Positions 63,203-64,000 of a stretch of 64,000 nt of DNA are shown here, one piece after another; position 1 is the first letter of the stretch, and each line of letters begins with the position of its first letter. The stretch comes from Monocercomonoides exilis (taxonomy: Eukaryota; Preaxostyla; Oxymonadida; Polymastigidae): assembly GCA_001643675.2 (NCBI GenBank), contig LSRY02000005.1:1304501-1368500 (forward strand), given 5' to 3'. The notes beneath the pieces were generated by a model that was given only the letters and a program-made list of their open reading frames with translations, did not search any database and was not told the DNA's origin. Both the position numbers and the translations under genes were made by a program.

Positions 63203-64000
63203 AAAATGAGATCAAACTTGTTTTATCTGTGCAACTATCACTTTGACAATCTCTGTTGCTTTCATCTTCTTGAAAGTCAATTGCATCTGATGCAGTGAGC
63301 AATACAGCATCTGGAGGGAAATGAACAATGGTGTGACGCTTGACATTTTCAATGGTTGGTCGCTGAGATGGATTGAATGATAGAGAAGTGGAAACAAGGT
63401 TGGAGAAGGAAGAGGAGTGTGTAAGCATCATATCAAAGTTAGGCAAATCTCCTCGTTGAATCTTTTGCCCCGCTAGCTCGGCTTCATAATCGCTAAAAGG
63501 GATTTTCAATGTCAAACATTCCCATAGCATCATCCCAATAGAAAACACAACAGACTCCTTTGTCGCTCCCATCTTTTTGTTTGTCTGCAGCTCAGGCGCC
63601 TTCCACCTCAGGCACTCATATCGATTGTCCTCGTCATCCTCGAACGCTGATGAAGGCAGGGAGTTTCTATCATCATCACTCACAGTCGAGCAGTCAGACG
63701 AGCACGAAAAGACGGATGATGAATCTGAATCCGAACCATTAGAAGAACAATCCGAGTGCATTGCAATACAGATCACCATATGTTCTGAGAACAACACGAT
63801 GTGAGGACTCAAATTGGCAAGTGAAGAAAGAGGATTTTCCATTTCATCAAATGAGTGGAGTGCGAGATTGGCCACCCAGAACAAGATTTGGGCAGCCGTC
63901 TGCTCCCTCTCTTTCAATGAGCCAATCGCCATCTCTTTCTTCTCGTTCCTCCCATGCAACAACATGAACAGCGAATCCCTCAAGTCCACAATCAGTTTCT
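63201..64000 (-). CDS. 3' end of a second beta-helix/pseudokinase surface protein (runs off the window)
   Basis: An open minus-strand frame enters at the window edge and ends with TGA at 63201; only the last about 266 residues are present. It matches the cytoplasmic tail of the surface protein at 12959-21130 almost residue for residue from KLIVDLRDSLFMLLHGRNEK through RWKAPEL and SIGMMLWECLT. It diverges sharply after AGQKI, rejoins briefly (HFPPDAVLLTASDAIDF) and then adds a longer tail ending TDKTSLISF. The kinase-like segment again lacks HRD and DFG. Many nucleotide differences in the shared part are synonymous, suggesting selection to keep the protein sequence. The ectodomain and membrane helix should lie beyond 64000. 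Confidence 0.82.
   Translation of the reverse strand, partial: KLIVDLRDSLFMLLHGRNEKKEMAIGSLKEREQTAAQILFWVANLALHSFDEMENPLSSLANLSPHIVLFSEHMVICIAMHSDCSSNGSDSDSSSVFSCSSDCSTVSDDDRNSLPSSAFEDDEDNRYECLRWKAPELQTNKKMGATKESVVFSIGMMLWECLTLKIPFSDYEAELAGQKIQRGDLPNFDMMLTHSSSFSNLVSTSLSFNPSQRPTIENVKRHTIVHFPPDAVLLTASDAIDFQEDESNRDCQSDSCTDKTSLISF

Overview
The window looks like nuclear DNA of a protist eukaryote. Gene bodies are moderately GC-rich and gaps are very AT-rich. I reconstruct 32 short GT-AG introns (about 45-286 nt) in ten of the eleven intact genes; the large surface-protein gene reads as a single exon. Intact genes end in TAA, TAG or TGA, so the code is standard. Long poly-Ser tracts, a giant right-handed beta-helix surface protein with a cytoplasmic degenerate kinase tail, and intron-rich housekeeping genes fit best with a metamonad, most likely an oxymonad (Preaxostyla). 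The lineage is inferred from protein style alone.

Left part (1-21.1 kb): a 2508-residue PH/ankyrin/beta-propeller protein on the minus strand is divergent from a NEK-like kinase carrying four SPRY-like modules, with 116 bp between their start codons. A gap follows, then a 2723-residue surface protein on the minus strand with signal peptide, Cys-rich beta-helix ectodomain, membrane helix and degenerate kinase-like tail.

Mobile region (21.3-27.2 kb): a 20-21 bp perfect terminal inverted repeat with a possible 3-bp ATT target duplication brackets about 5.9 kb. Inside are a decayed PIF/Harbinger-type (DDE_4) transposase, a broken fragment of the same surface-protein family, and a Ser-rich pseudogene. 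It may be a gene-capturing DNA transposon.

Middle (27.8-40 kb): a coiled-coil/Ser-rich protein (5 exons), MCM5 (10 exons), an ER thioredoxin/PDI-like protein (3 exons), a kinesin-13-like motor (3 exons), and then a heavily decayed pogo-type DDE_1 transposase.

Right part (40.4-64 kb): a 2547-residue MIT plus double-RRM (Mei2-like) protein and a 3145-residue SMCR8-like longin/DENN protein, both on the minus strand and both swollen by poly-Ser. The SMCR8-like gene is divergent from a tiny three-exon gene. Then come a PGM2-like phosphohexomutase and, at the edge, the 3' end of a second surface protein whose kinase-like tail nearly matches the first.

The genes do not form an operon or pathway. 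They cover replication (MCM5), cytoskeleton (kinesin), secretion (PDI), sugar phosphate metabolism (PGM2), membrane traffic/autophagy signalling (SMCR8-like), RNA regulation (Mei2-like) and the cell surface. Exon joins were worked out by hand from reading frame, splice dinucleotides and protein-family continuity; transcript data would settle them.
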